Below, in pieces: positions 1 to 10,678 of a stretch of DNA of 64,000 nucleotides (position 1 is its first letter; each line of letters opens with the position of its first letter). The notes below the pieces were generated by a model that was not told the DNA's origin, did no database searches, and was given only the letters and a program-made list of their open reading frames with translations. The DNA is taken from positions 11,571,096 through 11,635,095 of the forward strand of contig OY743170.1 of the NCBI GenBank assembly GCA_963555705.1, given 5' to 3'. The stretch is from Ligustrum vulgare (Eukaryota > Streptophyta > Magnoliopsida > Lamiales > Oleaceae). A program made the position numbers and the translations under genes.

Positions 1-1065
1 TCTTCACCCCGAGAGTTTTATTGTCTGCCACACGATGGCTAGGTTTTAAACCACGCGATCACGCGGCTTCCCGCTGGGCCGCAACTTGGGTTTTTTCTGC
101 GAATTTTACCTAGTTTTCTTCTCTTTTGACCTAGGTATCTCCAATACCTATATATAGAACTTATGAGGCACGAAATCAGAATCTTTGCCTCACCTAAGAA
201 TAGGCCTAAACTTAGATTTTATCATTCAATTATTGGGAGATTGAAGCATAGCAAAGGGTCGCGAGTTGAAGATAATTGAAGAATTGAGATTTGGTGCACG
301 CTTTCCTTTCTTCTTGTTATTTTCAATGAATGTTTTATTTTATTATTTTTGCTCTTTAATCATGATGTGTAACTAAATTCTATGTTGGGATGAACGATGT
401 AATTTAGTCATATTATTTTAATTCCAAATTCCTTTGTTTTAGTAATTCGTTGCATGTGTTGATTTATTATTGTATTTGATGCGTGAGTTAACTGATCACT
501 AATTCATGATTTTTTTGAGTTATTTCCATAATCCGAGAGGTGAGTTAATAACTTAGAATGTGGTAATAAATCCGGTAATTGAACAAGAGATAGAGATATA
601 CTTTTGTTATTACTGTGGTCGTGTGTGAATTCTTGTGTGGTATGCATATAGATAAGGAATATTCAGACCCTTTGTAGAGATACATGGTTGACTTATTTAG
701 GTAGAATTGATTTAAACTCGAGAGATGAATTTCAATATACATTAGCGAATTCGACCGAATGCATATTTAGAAAATAAAACTGAAATTGGAGTTAATATAA
801 TTGGTTAGGTGAAATTGGGATTCCCAACTACTTTACAATCGTTTTTAAAGATAGAACAAACTTCTCAATTTTAATTCTTTAATTGATTTCTTAGTTTTAT
901 ATTTTAAACATCAACACAAATTCATCTGTTCAAATAAGGTTTAGAACTAAAATATTTCGATACTTAATAGCAGTCCTTGTGGGACAATAATCCGGACTTT
1001 AAGGTCTACTTTACTACTTCTCACGACCTACACTTGTGGAGATATTTCACATCGCGAGATATTGG
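1..1065 (+). repeat. Non-coding retroelement fragment, plus orientation
   Basis: No credible reading frame. The stretch matches, at roughly 70 percent by eye, the reverse complement of about 4205-5135; shared landmarks include the segment around 446-545 (cf. 4640-4745) and the segment around 680-720 (cf. 4475-4520). A TATA-like run lies near 150-157. The general look, a TATA-bearing leader followed by a conserved block with 'ccttgtgggac' near 975, resembles LTR or leader DNA of plant Gypsy elements, but this is inference. It is cut at its right end by the truncated Copia. Confidence 0.45.
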
Positions 1066-1237
1066 TGAACAACTACCTCCTCAAATCTTACAGGGTTTGA
1101 AGATACAATTAGTGCCATATTATATTAGCCTCATCTTCTTCTGATAGACCTTCACCTAGAACATAGTCTTCCATTCACAAAGGAGGGTGCCTATCTCTGC
1201 CCTCCCTATAATTCATGCCTTCTACATTAGTTGTGCT

Positions 1238-2239
1238 TTAATTGACATTTTTTGCTTTAGTTTCTTCAACCAAAGATTCAGCTTCTTCAACCACAGCTTC
1301 AGCTTCTTCATCTTCAGTATTCACTTCATTTTCTTCCTCACCAACATCAGCGCCTTCACTGTCTCCCCATTCTAAGTCCATCATTAATTCCTTTTCGTAG
1401 CTTGCATCCCAGTTCCACTGACTTTCTTCTTCAAAGATCACATCTCGGCTCACAATAATTTTCTTGGTGACGAGATCATATAATCTGTAGCCTTTGGACA
1501 CATCGCTGACACCAAGAAGCACACAAATCACTTTTATTCTCAAGCTTGGTCCTCCTAGCATCTGGAATATGGACATGGCCTATACACCCGAATACTCTAA
1601 AGTGCTCGACCGATGGTTTTTCTCCTCTCCAGGCCTCATTTGGTGTCATCTCTTTAACAGCTAATGTGGGTGACCTATTAAGAACATATACTGTCCACCT
1701 CGCTAGCTCAGGCCAAAAAGTTTTAGGCACCTTCTTCTCTGACAACATCGATCTGACAAGATTCATCACAGTCCTATTCTTGCGCTCAACTACTCTGTTT
1801 TTCTATGGAGTGTAAGTCGTAGTCAACTACCTTTTTATCCCATTCTGGTTGCAAAACTTATTAAACTTCATAGAGTTAAACTCTACTCCCCGATCTATAC
1901 GCAAGCACTTAATAGGCAATCCAATTTCTTTTTCCACAAGCATCTTGAAACACTTAAAGGAATAAAATGTTTCCGACTTCTCTAACAAAAAATATATCCA
2001 TGCTTTTCTAGAGAAATTATTTATGAAGCATAAAATGTACATTTTTTTTTTTACAATTAGAGGCTGGAGTAATTGGATAGCGAATCTACAAGAATCAATT
2101 GTTGTCTCTGAGTTGCTCTCCACTGGCTCTTCTTTGGGATTGGATGATGATGTTGCTTGCCCTTCATGCAATCAGTACACATTACTGTTGAATCTGGTAA
2201 ATGAGGTAGGCCTCGAACCATATTTCTTAATTGCAGCAT
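1238..2239 (-). pseudogene. Copia pre-integrase and integrase remnant
   Basis: Open segments at 2057-2239 (GAG-pre-integrase, H-P-I-P-K type), 1827-2171 (integrase core with F-I-N-N-F-S-R-K and L-R-I-D-R-G, where the usual D-D-F-S and S-D-R-G have lost catalytic aspartates), 1476-1769 (F-W-P-E-L and V-F-G-C core end) and 1238-1576 (acidic C-terminal tail) tile a Copia integrase. At least three frameshifts separate them. Integrase would insert the cDNA; the changed DDE residues show it is dead. Confidence 0.8.
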
Positions 2240-2530
2240 CCTCAGTCCCTTGTGACTGAGATGAGCATATCTGCAATGCCATAGGTGGGATGCGTCTTGT
2301 GTAGTGGCATTAAAGCATGATTCTTTTTGTACTTAGGTCTGAGCAAACAACACGAACATCCTGTTTGCAGTCATGTTAGTTTGAAGAATCAAACCTTTGC
2401 GAGGATGATATATTTGACACATTCTTGATGGAATTAGAATGGTGAAGCTTCAGTCCTATAGTTAACCCATACTCAAGAGGTTATTCCTGAGTTCTGATAC
2501 ATAAAATACTTCAGTGACTACATGAGTCAC

Positions 2531-2870
2531 TCAATTCACCCTCAGTTTCACGCTTCCTCTCCCAAGCACATCCATTATAGTGTTGTTTCCAAGCTTTATC
2601 ACATTCCTGAAAGCACCATCAATCTTATTGAATGCTAATTTGTCTCCGCACATGTGGTTCGAGCATCCCAAGTCTAAGAACCGGGCCTCTTCTCCTTTTG
2701 TATTGTGCACCTCAATATAGGACATCAACAGGAGTTCTTCTTCCTCATCAAAGTCAGTATAATTCACCTCTTTGTCCTAAGATGGACAATCATATTGGAA
2801 GTGACCGAGTTTGTGACAATTTAGCATTCAACTATTGCTCTATTGCAACCTTGATGACTGCTTCCTCTAC
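2531..2870 (-). pseudogene. Copia zinc knuckle and aspartic protease remnant
   Basis: Around 2790-2840 the minus strand keeps most of a CCHC knuckle (N-C-H-K-L-G-H-F-Q-Y-D-C) with a one-base frameshift after the first cysteine. The 78-residue frame at 2531-2767 is the retropepsin region; the catalytic motif normally D-S-G-C-S-N-H-M reads D-L-G-C-S-N-H-M, so the active-site loop is altered. It lies between gag and integrase as in intact Copia elements. Confidence 0.75.
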
Positions 2871-3644
2871 CTATGTAGGTGTTTCTTCTTCGGCCCTTCC
2901 TCTATTTCTTTCATTAAGAGTCACTTTGAGAGCTTGCTCATCACTATAGATTCTCTGAAACTTTTGTTCGTGAACTATGAGTAAACTCTGAAGTTCGTCA
3001 ATGGTAAGTGCATCTATGTCCTTAGATTCCTCGATGGAACACACTATATAGTTGAATTTTTTGGTTAAGGATCTAAGAGTTTTTTCTACAATTTTGACAT
3101 CCATCATAGTCTCTCCATTTACTCTCATTTTTTTAGCACCAAACATAACTCTGGAAAAGTAATCTGTAATATTTTCACTAACCTTCATCTCAAGAGTCTC
3201 GAAATCTATCCTTAGAATCTACAGAAATGAACGCTTCACTCTAGCGTTGCCATCATACTTCTTTTTCATCGAATCACAAATTTTCTTTGCAGTGTCCTTC
3301 TCCAGGATTGTCTCCAAAATGGTTTTATCGATTGTCTGGAAGAGGTAATTCTTAGCTTTGAGATCCTTCAACCTCATTTCATCCAACTTCTTCTATTGCG
3401 CCTCCTATATGGCTGCCCCTGTCTCTTGCTCTGTAGATCATGTCTCTATTAGGTTCCAATACTCCTTACTCCTAAGGAAATTCTCTATAAGCATGCCCCA
3501 AGGATCATAATGACCATTGAAATGTGGAATGGAGGCTGCAACAAAATTTACTCCTTCATTAGTCATCTCTTTCTCACTATGTTTTGAAATCACTCGAAGC
3601 TGGGGCTTTTGTTTTCTCAGGCCCAGTGGGTGCTCTAATACCAA
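2871..3644 (-). pseudogene. Copia gag remnant
   Basis: Two open stretches (3438-3644 and 2871-3188) encode pieces of a Copia-type gag. The first resembles the gag N-terminus, with the usual F-x-G-x-x-Y-x-x-W pattern decayed to F-N-G-H-Y-D-P-W. The second carries the helical segment with the I-D-E-L-Q-S-L-L pattern typical of plant Copia gag proteins. The pieces are separated by stops between about 3190 and 3437. Gag would form the virus-like particle; this copy cannot be translated whole. Confidence 0.75.
3632..3643 (-). other. Primer binding site, initiator tRNA-Met type
   Basis: The minus strand reads TGGTATTAGAGC, one base from the canonical TGGTATCAGAGC complement of plant initiator tRNA-Met. 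It lies three bases inside the LTR end, as expected for minus-strand DNA priming. Confidence 0.8.
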
Positions 3645-3646
3645 TT

Positions 3647-3904
3647 TGTAAATAATTTGTTAATCAAAGATGATCAAGAACTCTTAAACAAATTGAATGA
3701 ATGGCATATTTTATTGATAGCAACTTGAGTCTTATATAGGCATACATCTGGAATAACAAACAATCCACAAAAGCACGTATAATGCTTAGTGGCCATACTA
3801 ACTGGAAAGAATAGAAAACAGAATTAGCTAACAACCCTAAAGAATAGGACTTTATTCTAACAAGAAACTAAAATACTCCTAAACTCAAGTTGATACTTTC
3901 AACA
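3647..3904 (-). repeat. 5' LTR of truncated Copia
   Basis: Read on the minus strand the segment starts TGTTGAAAG and ends TTTACA, giving the TG...CA termini of an LTR about 258 bp long. A TATA box (TATATAAG on the minus strand, plus 3731-3738) gives a plausible promoter. It directly precedes a primer binding site. No partner LTR exists in the window because the element is truncated. Confidence 0.8.
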
Positions 3905-4204
3905 CTATTTTGTTCTGACAGTAGTTCGGTTGCATTCCAAAAGTTGTTTCTAATGAATCAACAAGAGCATCTCCCAGATGATCTTTAAAAGTAAATTCTT
4001 TTTTTTTCCCTTAATCTTAAAGAACCACTTTCAAATTTTGTTTCAAGAGTTTTTTTTTTAATTATTATTATTATTATTGTTTTTTTTTTGAAGAAAGTGA
4101 GTTTCGCGCTTTACATTTGGATGTCAAAGTCACATTCTACTTGCATTTCATCAAAATTACAGTGCTTGTTGAAGTCCTAAATTTCAAGTGTATAATATTG
4201 CAAT
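3905..4204. other. Spacer with T-rich and ATT microsatellite runs
   Basis: No reading frame. It contains T runs, a short (ATT)n tract near 4060-4077, and near 3965 a motif GAGCATCTCCC like the termini of Harbinger-type MITEs. I could not find a matching inverted end, so no MITE is called. Confidence 0.4.
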
Positions 4205-5135
4205 CAAGTAATAAAGTGAACTTTTTGATTCCTACTTATCGTTCCCACGAGGATTGAAATTAAGTATCAAAATTGTGTTAGTTCTTGCCTTATTTAAACA
4301 CTCAAATGGTGATGAAACGTCTAAACTAGAATATCCTAACTATTAACCAAAAAAATATTACAAATTCTAATTTTCTAAATTGATGTTTGAAAGTGTTGTG
4401 ACTCACAGTTTTACCATAATTAATACTTCTAAATTTCAATATTCAACTTGTGCATATGAAATTCCCATTTCGAGTTTAAATCAATTCTACCTAAACCAGT
4501 CAACTATGTATCTCTACAATGGGTCATAATAATTAAGTGCACGGAACACAATAATTCATGTAGCGATTGCAATAATAACAAAGGTATATCTCTATTGTTC
4601 ATTCAATTACTAAATTTTATTCCACGATCTAGATTGCTAGCCCACTTCTCGGATTATGAAAACAACCTACTAAATGAATGAATTAGTCGCGAATTAATTC
4701 ATGCATTAAATACAAAATAAAATCAACACGTGCAACGTAAGTGCAAACTAGAATTATAGAATTAAAAGCGTAAAACTAAACTACATCGATTGTCTCAACT
4801 AAAATTTTAGTCGTTCATCAATTAAAAAAAAGCATAAATATAATAAGAAAATGAAATCTTGCACCAAGTATTTCGCTCCCCATTGATAATCTTCAATTCC
4901 TCCGCATTTGTCTTGATATCGCTTCCAAAAGTTTAATAATAGAACTATGAATTATTTGCATGAGAGGTTATGCAAAGGTCTCCAATTTCGTACCCAAGAG
5001 GTTGTCTATATAGATAGAGAAAAGACCTAGTTGAAAAAAGCAAGAAAATAGACAAAATAGCGTATGGGCCAAAACAGTTCGTTGTGCCGACCATATGGGC
5101 GTGGCCGCGCACCTTTACTGTTTTTATTCTGCATT
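4205..5135 (-). repeat. Non-coding retroelement fragment, minus orientation
   Basis: Diverged reverse-complement relative of 1-1065. Conserved segments run in the opposite order and strand, including the block near 4236-4250 (TTCCCACGAGG) opposite the block near 970. It ends near the GC-richer segment 5080-5180, which corresponds to 50-100 of the left copy. Because the two copies are inverted and diverged they are best read as two independent insertions of one family rather than the LTRs of a single element. Confidence 0.45.
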
Positions 5136-5733
5136 TTCATCAATCGATAGTGAGGCCGCACGCCTCACACTGACACAATGGTGCGGCTACGCCACTTGTG
5201 TTGGGCTGTAATAATTCAACATTCAATTGTTGCACTTTGGTCCTCTTCTTTTATTTGTTCTTTGGTCATTCAATTTCTAATTAGGTTATTTAAGTCCCAA
5301 AATTTCTAAATTCTTTCAATTGACTTCCTCTCGTCCTCAATTTCCTTTATGCCTTTTCCCATGTATACAATTAAGCTCCAATTATCATCCATTTAACATT
5401 TATTCACTTCAATCCATTCATTCTCTTAACTTTGGGATATTTTCTGCAATATTAACAAATAATAAATAAATCAATAACATTTATTTTAAAACGACAATAT
5501 ATTGTCCTAATTTTTACATATAAATAATTGTATAAAAATACACTTATCACTTGTAATAACAATTTATTAACTATTTAAATTTCAATTTTAAATAAACATT
5601 CTAGAAGATTCACATTTTTTATTTATTCTTTAATCAAATATTTTATCAAAATATGTTAAAACTTTTATAAAAAGCTTTGTCAAACAATCTCTCAGTAAAA
5701 TTGTAAGTTCCAAACTATTTAAATTATTTCATA
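5136..5733. other. AT-rich spacer
   Basis: Nothing recognisable: no frame with family features, no inverted or direct repeats longer than a few bases, only A/T-rich sequence. It separates the inverted retroelement fragment from the Helitron. Confidence 0.5.
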
Positions 5734-7144
5734 CTGGTTTCATATTTGTGCGATGTACGAATATATTCCATTGTCAAAGTATAATGTATTGACACGAAAA
5801 AAATGGGAAAAACAATAAAAAGTAACAACGGCAATGTCAATTTAAATAATAATAACAATAATAATTTTGTTATCAAGAGTATTACAAATGTTGGAAAACT
5901 TCCTAATCTAGAACATAGTCGTAGCATTTGTGGGGTTTCCATTGTCATCGACCGTACATTTACTTCCATCATTACAATGATTTGGTTATTAAATAAAAAT
6001 TAGCATTTTTAAGAAATATAGTGCATATTTGTAGCATTTGCATATACTTACATAACACAACTCAACTTCTTCATTAGTCCAACATCCTATTGCATCGCAA
6101 CGCATGACATGGAAAACTCAATCTCGCTTGGCAACTTTTAGTAACATGATTTCACTATAAAAAAATGTGTACCAAGAAATAATTGAAATATAAAATGAAG
6201 ATAAAATATCAAATGATAGAAAATCTTTAAACCTAAACCCCGATTATTTATTTCAACTTGAAAAATCTTCATATATCTATATATTAATTGAACGTTTTAA
6301 TGTGTCAAAAAACATATTAAATTGATATTTTACCCAATAAAATGGGAAGGATAGTATCAGTTTTAATTCTTCATTTTGAAATGCACAACATGAGATCTTA
6401 AACCATCCACTAATTTATAAAATAATCATGTGCGATGCACTGCATATTTCATTGACAAAGTATAATGTACTGACATGGCAAAAGGGAAAAATCAATAAAA
6501 GTAACAACATCAAGTGCCAATTTAAATAATAATAAAAAAAATTATTTTTGTTATCAAAAGTATTATAAATGTTGGAAAAACTTCCTAATTATACACAATA
6601 TTAGTTGTAACATTTGTTGGGTCTTCATTGTCATCGACCGTATCTTTACTTCCACTATTAGCAATGCTTTGGTTATTAAATAAAAATTAGCATTTCAAAG
6701 AAATTTGTTGCATATTTGTAGCATCATATACTTACATAATACAACTCAACTTCTTCATTAGTCCAACCTCATATCTTAATCTCACTTGGCTGCTATTTAG
6801 TAACATAATTTGACTATAAAAAAATGTGTACCCAGAAATAATTGAAATGTAAAATGAAGATAAAACATCAAATACTAAAAAATCTTCACAATTAAACCTT
6901 GATTATTTATTTCAACTTGGAATGTCTTTATATATATATATATATATATATATAACGTTTTAATGTGTCAAAAATATATTAAATTGACATTTTACATAAT
7001 AAAATGGGAGGGATAGCAGCAATTTTAATTCCTCATTTTGAAATGCACAACCTATCTGAAAAAAAATGAAGTATTAAGATTCTAGTCAAATTTAACTCAT
7101 TAAAATATTAGTTGTCTTTATATATATATATATATATATATAGA
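5734..7144 (-). mobile_element. Non-autonomous Helitron, minus strand, duplicated body
   Basis: On the minus strand the element begins TCTATATATA at 7144, preceded by A, and ends at 5734 with CCAG followed by T. The 3' end carries the sequence CGTACATCGCAC, a decayed version of the CGTGC-ATC-GCACG hairpin seen at 23416-23428. The order hairpin, about 10 bases, C-Y-A-G, T is the Helitron signature. There is no Rep/helicase frame, so it is non-autonomous. The body consists of two diverged direct copies. Confidence 0.65.
5745..7075. repeat. Two-unit tandem duplication inside the Helitron
   Basis: About 5750-6425 and 6430-7070 align along their length: shared blocks include the cattgacaaagtataatgta region (5768, 6452), the TTTAAATAATAATA region (5841, 6521), the cattgtcatcgaccgta segment (5939, 6628) and the acaactcaacttcttc segment (6058, 6742). 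Each unit starts on its left with a decayed Helitron hairpin (GTGCGATG at 5747 and 6428). The duplicated unit therefore includes a 3' terminus. Confidence 0.8.
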
Positions 7145-7713
7145 TCATATTGAGTATTTGAACTATTGACATCTTAAAATGAAAGAAAAGTAATAAAGCG
7201 CTGTTTGAGTCATATTTTTACAAAAATGAGTTTTGTAATAGTTATTATTTGATTCACATGGCTAAAAAATAGAGAAAAGTTTGGAATTTACATGTAAATT
7301 ATTATATTGAGAGTGTAATTCAAAATAAGTTTGAAGAAAAATGTATTTTTAAATAATAAAACTCAAATATGGGCTAAATGAATGTTGGGAAAAGTAAAAA
7401 TAAAAAAGCTTATTGGAATTTATTTACATAAAAAAAACATCACTATTTAAATTTAATGATATTCTCTATTATGAAAATTTATGCTCTTTAACGCTCATTA
7501 CAATCTATAAATAAATTTATAAATAATACAATTTCACAAACCAATTTTTATATAACCATACTTTTTCTCTCAACTTTTCAATTACACATTTTCCCTCAAA
7601 AGTATAAATAAACCAATTTATAATTGTTACGGTGATACGAAACAAATACTTTTTAAAATTTAAGAATCCAAAACAAAATTAGGTCAAAATTTAGTTGGAA
7701 ATTGTGTCATAAA
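7145..7713. other. AT-rich spacer
   Basis: No gene or repeat structure that I can support. Part of it (about 7200-7400) resembles in style the AT-rich MITE-like sequence near 28100-28260, with the shared word tttacatgtaaattatt, but boundaries are not definable. It ends in CTTAC (7714-7718), the left TSD of the next element. Confidence 0.45.
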
Positions 7714-7718
7714 CTTAC

Positions 7719-8329
7719 TATTGATATGTGATCCCCAAATTGGAATCTTTCATACTTAGAGGGCCTAATTGAAAACTAGCTTAAAGTTGGATGACTTAAA
7801 TGTGCAATTATTGTTATTATGCTTTTATTGTGGACCACCGATCAAGATCCTGTGGTTGGGATTAAGTTGGCAATTAATAAATTCTTTACTTGGGTTTATT
7901 TGGCATAATGAAATGGATTAACCCTCTTCCTCTCCTCTCTTGTAAAATTCACCCGGTTTTTCTCTCTTTGAGTTTTTGCACCATGTAGTAAAATACTTTA
8001 TAGCATAATTGAGTCATTGTATAGGCTAATTGGAGGTGTTATTGTGTAGTATTTGGTGTGGTGATATTGTAGAGAATTGATGTGTGATTTGGTAATTCCT
8101 TGAGAAGGAATTGGCGCACGATTTGTGTGCGGGAATCTTGTAATATCGAAACTCTCATTGAATGGTTTGGCTTGTGGAACGGGCTTGATCTGGAGCCCCC
8201 CAGATGTAGGTGCGATTTGACACTGAACTGGGTCACCAAGATTGTATTCTTTGTTCTTGTTGCGTTTCTTGATTGATTTCTTTATGTTATCCACGATAAT
8301 CACAAAATTGGGACGCTAAATTCCGAACA
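7719..8329 (+). repeat. 5' LTR of the LARD-like element
   Basis: 611 bp, matching 18789-19397 along its length. It ends CCGAACA and is followed after two bases by the tRNA-Met primer site. It includes an imperfect hairpin around 8093-8112 (AATTCCTTGAGAAGGAATT). Confidence 0.9.
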
Positions 8330-8331
8330 AC

Positions 8332-8344
8332 TGGTATCAGAGCC
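8332..8344 (+). other. Primer binding site of the LARD-like element
   Basis: TGGTATCAGAGCC, perfect for initiator tRNA-Met, three bases after the LTR terminus. It shows that this non-coding element kept reverse-transcription signals. Confidence 0.85.
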
Positions 8345-8497
8345 TTTTGTGAGGATCAAGGGCTTGTCGAATTTTTGTGATTGGGTTCAATTATAAAAAT
8401 TGTGGAAAAAGAAAGGTAAAAAAATTCTAAAGAAAGAAATCGAGAAATCGAAAATTCCAAGAAGACTAAAGAAGGGAGCTACTGGCCGTGGAAATTC

Positions 8498-8938
8498 TGT
8501 AAGGATTTTAATCAATTGTGTGGGCTTATATGTGAATTATTGTGTATTGAATAAAAGGCTATCAAATTTGGTTAAGCCCATTTAAAGTGATCTAATAAGG
8601 ATTATATATATATATCGGGCTTTAATGCATCTAATTAATGTATGAGCTTTTATGTGTAGATACCAGAACATTACCTAATTCATGATGGGCCGGATTAGGT
8701 TAACTGAAAATTCAGTATATAAAGTCGGTTATGGTCCCTGAATCAGACGTATTGTTCATTCGTTTTGACATCCCATCATCAGAGAGAAAATAAGGACTAT
8801 GTATTGATTTGGAAGATCCAAACACCGCAATCATTCATCGTGAATCACGTTTGATTAAGGTTTGCTTCCGCTTCAGTTATTTAATTCTTGATAATTTAGC
8901 ATGATTGATCTTAGGCTATATGAAGATTTAATCTAACA
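8498..8938 (+). repeat. 5' LTR of nested Copia
   Basis: 441 bp, TG...CA. A TATA box TATATAAAG lies at 8716-8724, about midway, and would start transcription just downstream. A short (TA)n run near 8604-8615 is shorter in the other LTR. Confidence 0.95.
8716..8724 (+). promoter_or_regulatory. TATA box in the Copia 5' LTR
   Basis: TATATAAAG in a GC-richer context, conserved at 14549-14557 in the 3' LTR. This is the likely core promoter of the retrotransposon. Confidence 0.6.
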
Positions 8939-8940
8939 AG

Positions 8941-8953
8941 TGGTATCAGAGCC
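8941..8953 (+). other. Primer binding site of nested Copia
   Basis: TGGTATCAGAGCC, exact complement to plant initiator tRNA-Met 3' end, two bases after the LTR. Confidence 0.9.
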
Positions 8954-9404
8954 ACAATCATGTTAATTTATCAGATATGTGTTTAATAGTAGGAATTTTG
9001 GATTTGGAAAATCTAAAAAATGCCCACTGCATATACATGTAAATTTGGATACACGAGTTTCAACCAAATCGATCTCTCTGTCTGTATATATGCGAAATTT
9101 TGATTTCGAAAAAATTTGATATATGGATCTGAAAATCGAATTGTGGTTGTATGTTTTATTTGGTTTTCATCATCATAAAAAAAAAGAAAAAAGAAAACGG
9201 AGATTAAGGTTTATTTACTGTATGGATTAAGATGATTTCGAGTTGGTTATATTGACTGAAAATTGGGTCTCTGTTTTGGATCTGATTTTTCTATGTTGAA
9301 TATGAATGGATATCATCTGGGTGTTGCTTTTGGGATTAAGATTCAGAAATCTGATATGGGGTTGTTAAATATGGTTTCAATTGGATTTGATTTGTCTCTA
9401 TACA

Positions 9405-9620
9405 TGTAACGAAACCGGTGACCACAACCGTCGCGAGCATCAGATGTGTTTGGACACTACAGGAAGCGAGCGCCAAAGCTGCGGTCTCGGGGTCCGCGGG
9501 TGCCGCTGCACTGCGTGCGCTGTGCTGGATAGCAGCGCTGGAAGAGATGTTGCAGCGAGAGGGAATGGAGGTCGCCGATAATGGCTTCGCTTCTGCCGGA
9601 TTTCGTGGAGGCGGCGGATA
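9405..9620 (+). other. GC-rich patch in the Copia leader
   Basis: A block of about 215 bp rich in G and C with many CpG dinucleotides, sharply unlike the AT-rich leader on either side. Overlapping frames on both strands are open (about 66-74 residues) but show no family signature; openness is expected in GC-rich DNA. It could be a captured host fragment or an RNA structural element. I cannot choose between these from sequence alone. Confidence 0.5.
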
Positions 9621-9714
9621 GGGTTGAAAACCCTAATATGCTGCGAAATTGAATTTTTGAGCAAGGGGCTTCAGTTGGAAATTTGAAGTTTTTGAGGCCT
9701 CATGTGCAATTTTC

Positions 9715-10540
9715 CTAAATCTCGTTTATTTGCACCCTAGGTCCTCTAAGGTTATTAAGATAGATTTTAATCCCTGAAAATATGAAATTTATAATTAAGC
9801 CCCATAAAGTTATAAATTATTAAAGTTGGGCCTCTAAAGTTAAGGGTTTTATAATTCAACCTCTAAAGTTTGAAAATTTTCTAAAACAGTCCCTAAAGTC
9901 TGAAAATTTTCAAAATTGGTACCTTTAAGGTTAAAGGTATAAAATTTCAACCCCTAATGTTTGAGAATTTTCAAAATTGGTCCCTAAAGCTTGAAAATTC
10001 TCTAGTTTGGTCCCTTAAAGTTTGAAAATTTTCATTTTCAGTTCCCTAAAGTTTGAAAATTTTCTAATTCGATCCATAAAGTTCTGAAATTCTCTAATTT
10101 GGTCCATAAAGTATGAAGATTTTCATTTTCAGTCCCTAAAGTTTGAAGATTTTCTAATTCAGTCACTAAAGTTTGGAAATTTTCAAAATTGGTCCTTAAA
10201 GTTTGAATTTTTTTTAAAATTAAGTCCCTAAAGTTTGGGAATTTTCTAAATTGGCTCTTAAAGTTTGAAAATTTTCAAAATCAACCTTTAAAGATTGAAA
10301 ATTTCCTATTTTGGCCCTCTAAAGTTTGTTTTTCTTTCAAATTGTGACCTAAAGTTTAGAATTTCTCTAAATTGGCCAATAAGGTTTTGGGAAAATTGTA
10401 ATTTAAGCCCTTCAAGCTTAAGATTTTACAGAATTGGCCACCTAAAGTTTAAGAATATTGCAATTGACTCTCTCAACTTAAGGATTGCTTTATTCTAAAG
10501 TTTTGAATTATATAATTTAAATCCTAAAGTCAAAATATAT
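9715..10540 (+). repeat. Degenerate tandem array, unit about 31 bp
   Basis: About 25 diverged units of the form 'gtccctaaagtttgaaaat' followed by 'tttcaaaattg' run without interruption through the untranslated leader of the Copia. Units drift in both halves but keep the phase TAAAGTTTGAAAATTTT. No gene lies in it; short open frames here are by-products of the repeats. Confidence 0.9.
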
Positions 10541-10678
10541 GCAAATCAGTGATTTCAGTTTCAAATCTTGGTACATCAGAATCTTTTGAGAGATATAATA
10601 TTCGAAAGTAAGTCAGTTGAAGCAACATGTTGCCAAAGCAACCTCTCTTGTGGATATTAATTAACTTTGAATATTAGA

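Larger units (their letters stand above)
1066..3904 (-). mobile_element. Truncated Copia retrotransposon: 5' LTR, gag, PR, IN only
   Basis: Reading on the minus strand, an LTR (3647-3904) is followed by a tRNA-Met primer binding site (3632-3643), gag, a CCHC knuckle, protease and integrase. The homology stops in the linker before reverse transcriptase: near 1075-1110 the minus strand still reads like the usual S-N-P-V-x-F-E-E segment. RT, RNase H and the 3' LTR are absent, so this is a 3'-truncated relic. Stops and frameshifts break every domain. The order PR-IN before RT is diagnostic of Copia. Confidence 0.85.

Noticed and set aside
1187..1815. Plus-strand frames of 62 and 89 residues
   Set aside because: Shadows of the minus-strand Copia integrase.
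3960..4130. Possible MITE starting GAGCATCTCCC
   Set aside because: No inverted partner end and no TSD found.
8039..8303. Minus-strand frames in the LARD LTR
   Set aside because: Lie within an LTR and are not conserved as a frame in the 3' LTR.
9381..9664. Three overlapping open frames in the GC-rich patch (two plus, one minus) as a gene
   Set aside because: Openness on both strands follows from high GC content. No family motif, and the patch sits in a retrotransposon leader.
9715..10540. Tandem array as CRISPR or centromeric satellite
   Set aside because: Units are degenerate, about 31 bp, with no spacers, and confined to the leader of one Copia.
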